A stretch of 64,000 bases of DNA from Sulfitobacter sp. 20_GPM-1509m. Lineage in GTDB: Bacteria > Pseudomonadota > Alphaproteobacteria > Rhodobacterales > Rhodobacteraceae. Numbering within the stretch: position 1 is the stretch's first letter; each line of letters starts with the position of its first letter. Location of the stretch: NCBI RefSeq assembly GCF_000620505.1, contig NZ_JIBC01000005.1, positions 553,840 through 617,839 on the forward strand, read 5' to 3'. This document shows, piece after piece, positions 64,000-64,000 of the stretch. The translations under genes were made by a program, and so were the position numbers. The notes beneath the pieces are model-generated. The model had not been told where the DNA came from and did no database searches. It worked only from the letters and a program-made list of their open reading frames with translations.

Positions 64000-64000
64000 T

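Noticed and set aside
51787..64000. A CRISPR array or Cas genes linked to TniQ (CAST-like).
   Set aside because: No regularly spaced repeats and no Cas-like frames were seen in the region.

Overview
The window is a GC-rich chromosomal stretch of an alphaproteobacterium of the Rhodobacterales (Roseobacter-like) lineage. Supporting signs are the PetP/PetR regulator pair together with a fused-style petABC cytochrome bc1 operon, type II lumazine synthase, an imuA-imuB-dnaE2 cassette preceded by a GTTC-N7-GTTC SOS box, degradative HMG-CoA reductase, and many ATGA/GTGA start-stop overlaps. No phylogenetic marker such as rRNA is present, so the genus stays open.

Positions 1-51.7 kb look like core genome. 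0.2-4.1 kb is an exopolysaccharide-type group (sugar transferase, epimerase, Wza-like exporter, glycosyltransferase; an ExoD-like gene lies at 18.7 kb). 4.2-7 kb holds a GlxA-type regulator, a thioredoxin-fold protein, a DMT exporter and an HU protein. 7.1-10.4 kb is an ade-amn purine salvage pair. 12.3-17.2 kb is an operon with the logic of CoA-dependent carboxylate beta-oxidation (class II aldolase, acyl-CoA dehydrogenase, NDP-forming acid-CoA ligase, CaiD-like hydratase) divergent from a LysR gene. 19.3-22.4 kb is xseB-ispA-dxs (MEP isoprenoid pathway), followed by petP-petR and ilvE. 24.8-30.4 kb contains a cyclase-family protein, cobO, a DMT transporter, a DM13-like protein, aroC and HMG-CoA reductase. 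A TPP riboswitch leads thiBPQ at 30.4-33.8 kb, and an FMN riboswitch leads ribH2 at 33.8-34.4 kb. petABC lies at 36.0-38.8 kb, then mtaB-dapF, tRNA-Lys, the SOS mutagenesis cassette imuA-imuB-dnaE2 (41.3-46.6 kb), 5-oxoprolinase pxpBCA, a LacI-type regulator and a YcaQ-like glycosylase.

At 51.7 kb a tRNA-Arg(CCU) gene marks a sharp change to accessory DNA that runs to the window end. It begins with a tniQ gene broken by one in-frame ochre codon, followed by a compact defence locus: vsr and a C5-cytosine methyltransferase (divergent), then AIPR, a DUF4420-type PD-(D/E)XK nuclease, a Z1-domain SF2-like ATPase and a GHKL (MutL/MORC/Hsp90-fold) ATPase in one overlapping operon on the minus strand. 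The right edge carries the 3' end of an IS3-family transposase. The defence locus is the most interesting part: its components are known from comparative genomics of restriction-modification neighbourhoods, but how they work together has, to my knowledge, hardly been tested.

Three copies of a GC-rich double-hairpin repeat sit in intergenic gaps at 14.3, 24.7 and 49.3 kb. The diaminopimelate epimerase has a serine where the second catalytic cysteine normally sits. Start sites were chosen by eye from overlaps, ribosome binding sites and family N-termini; no database search was run.
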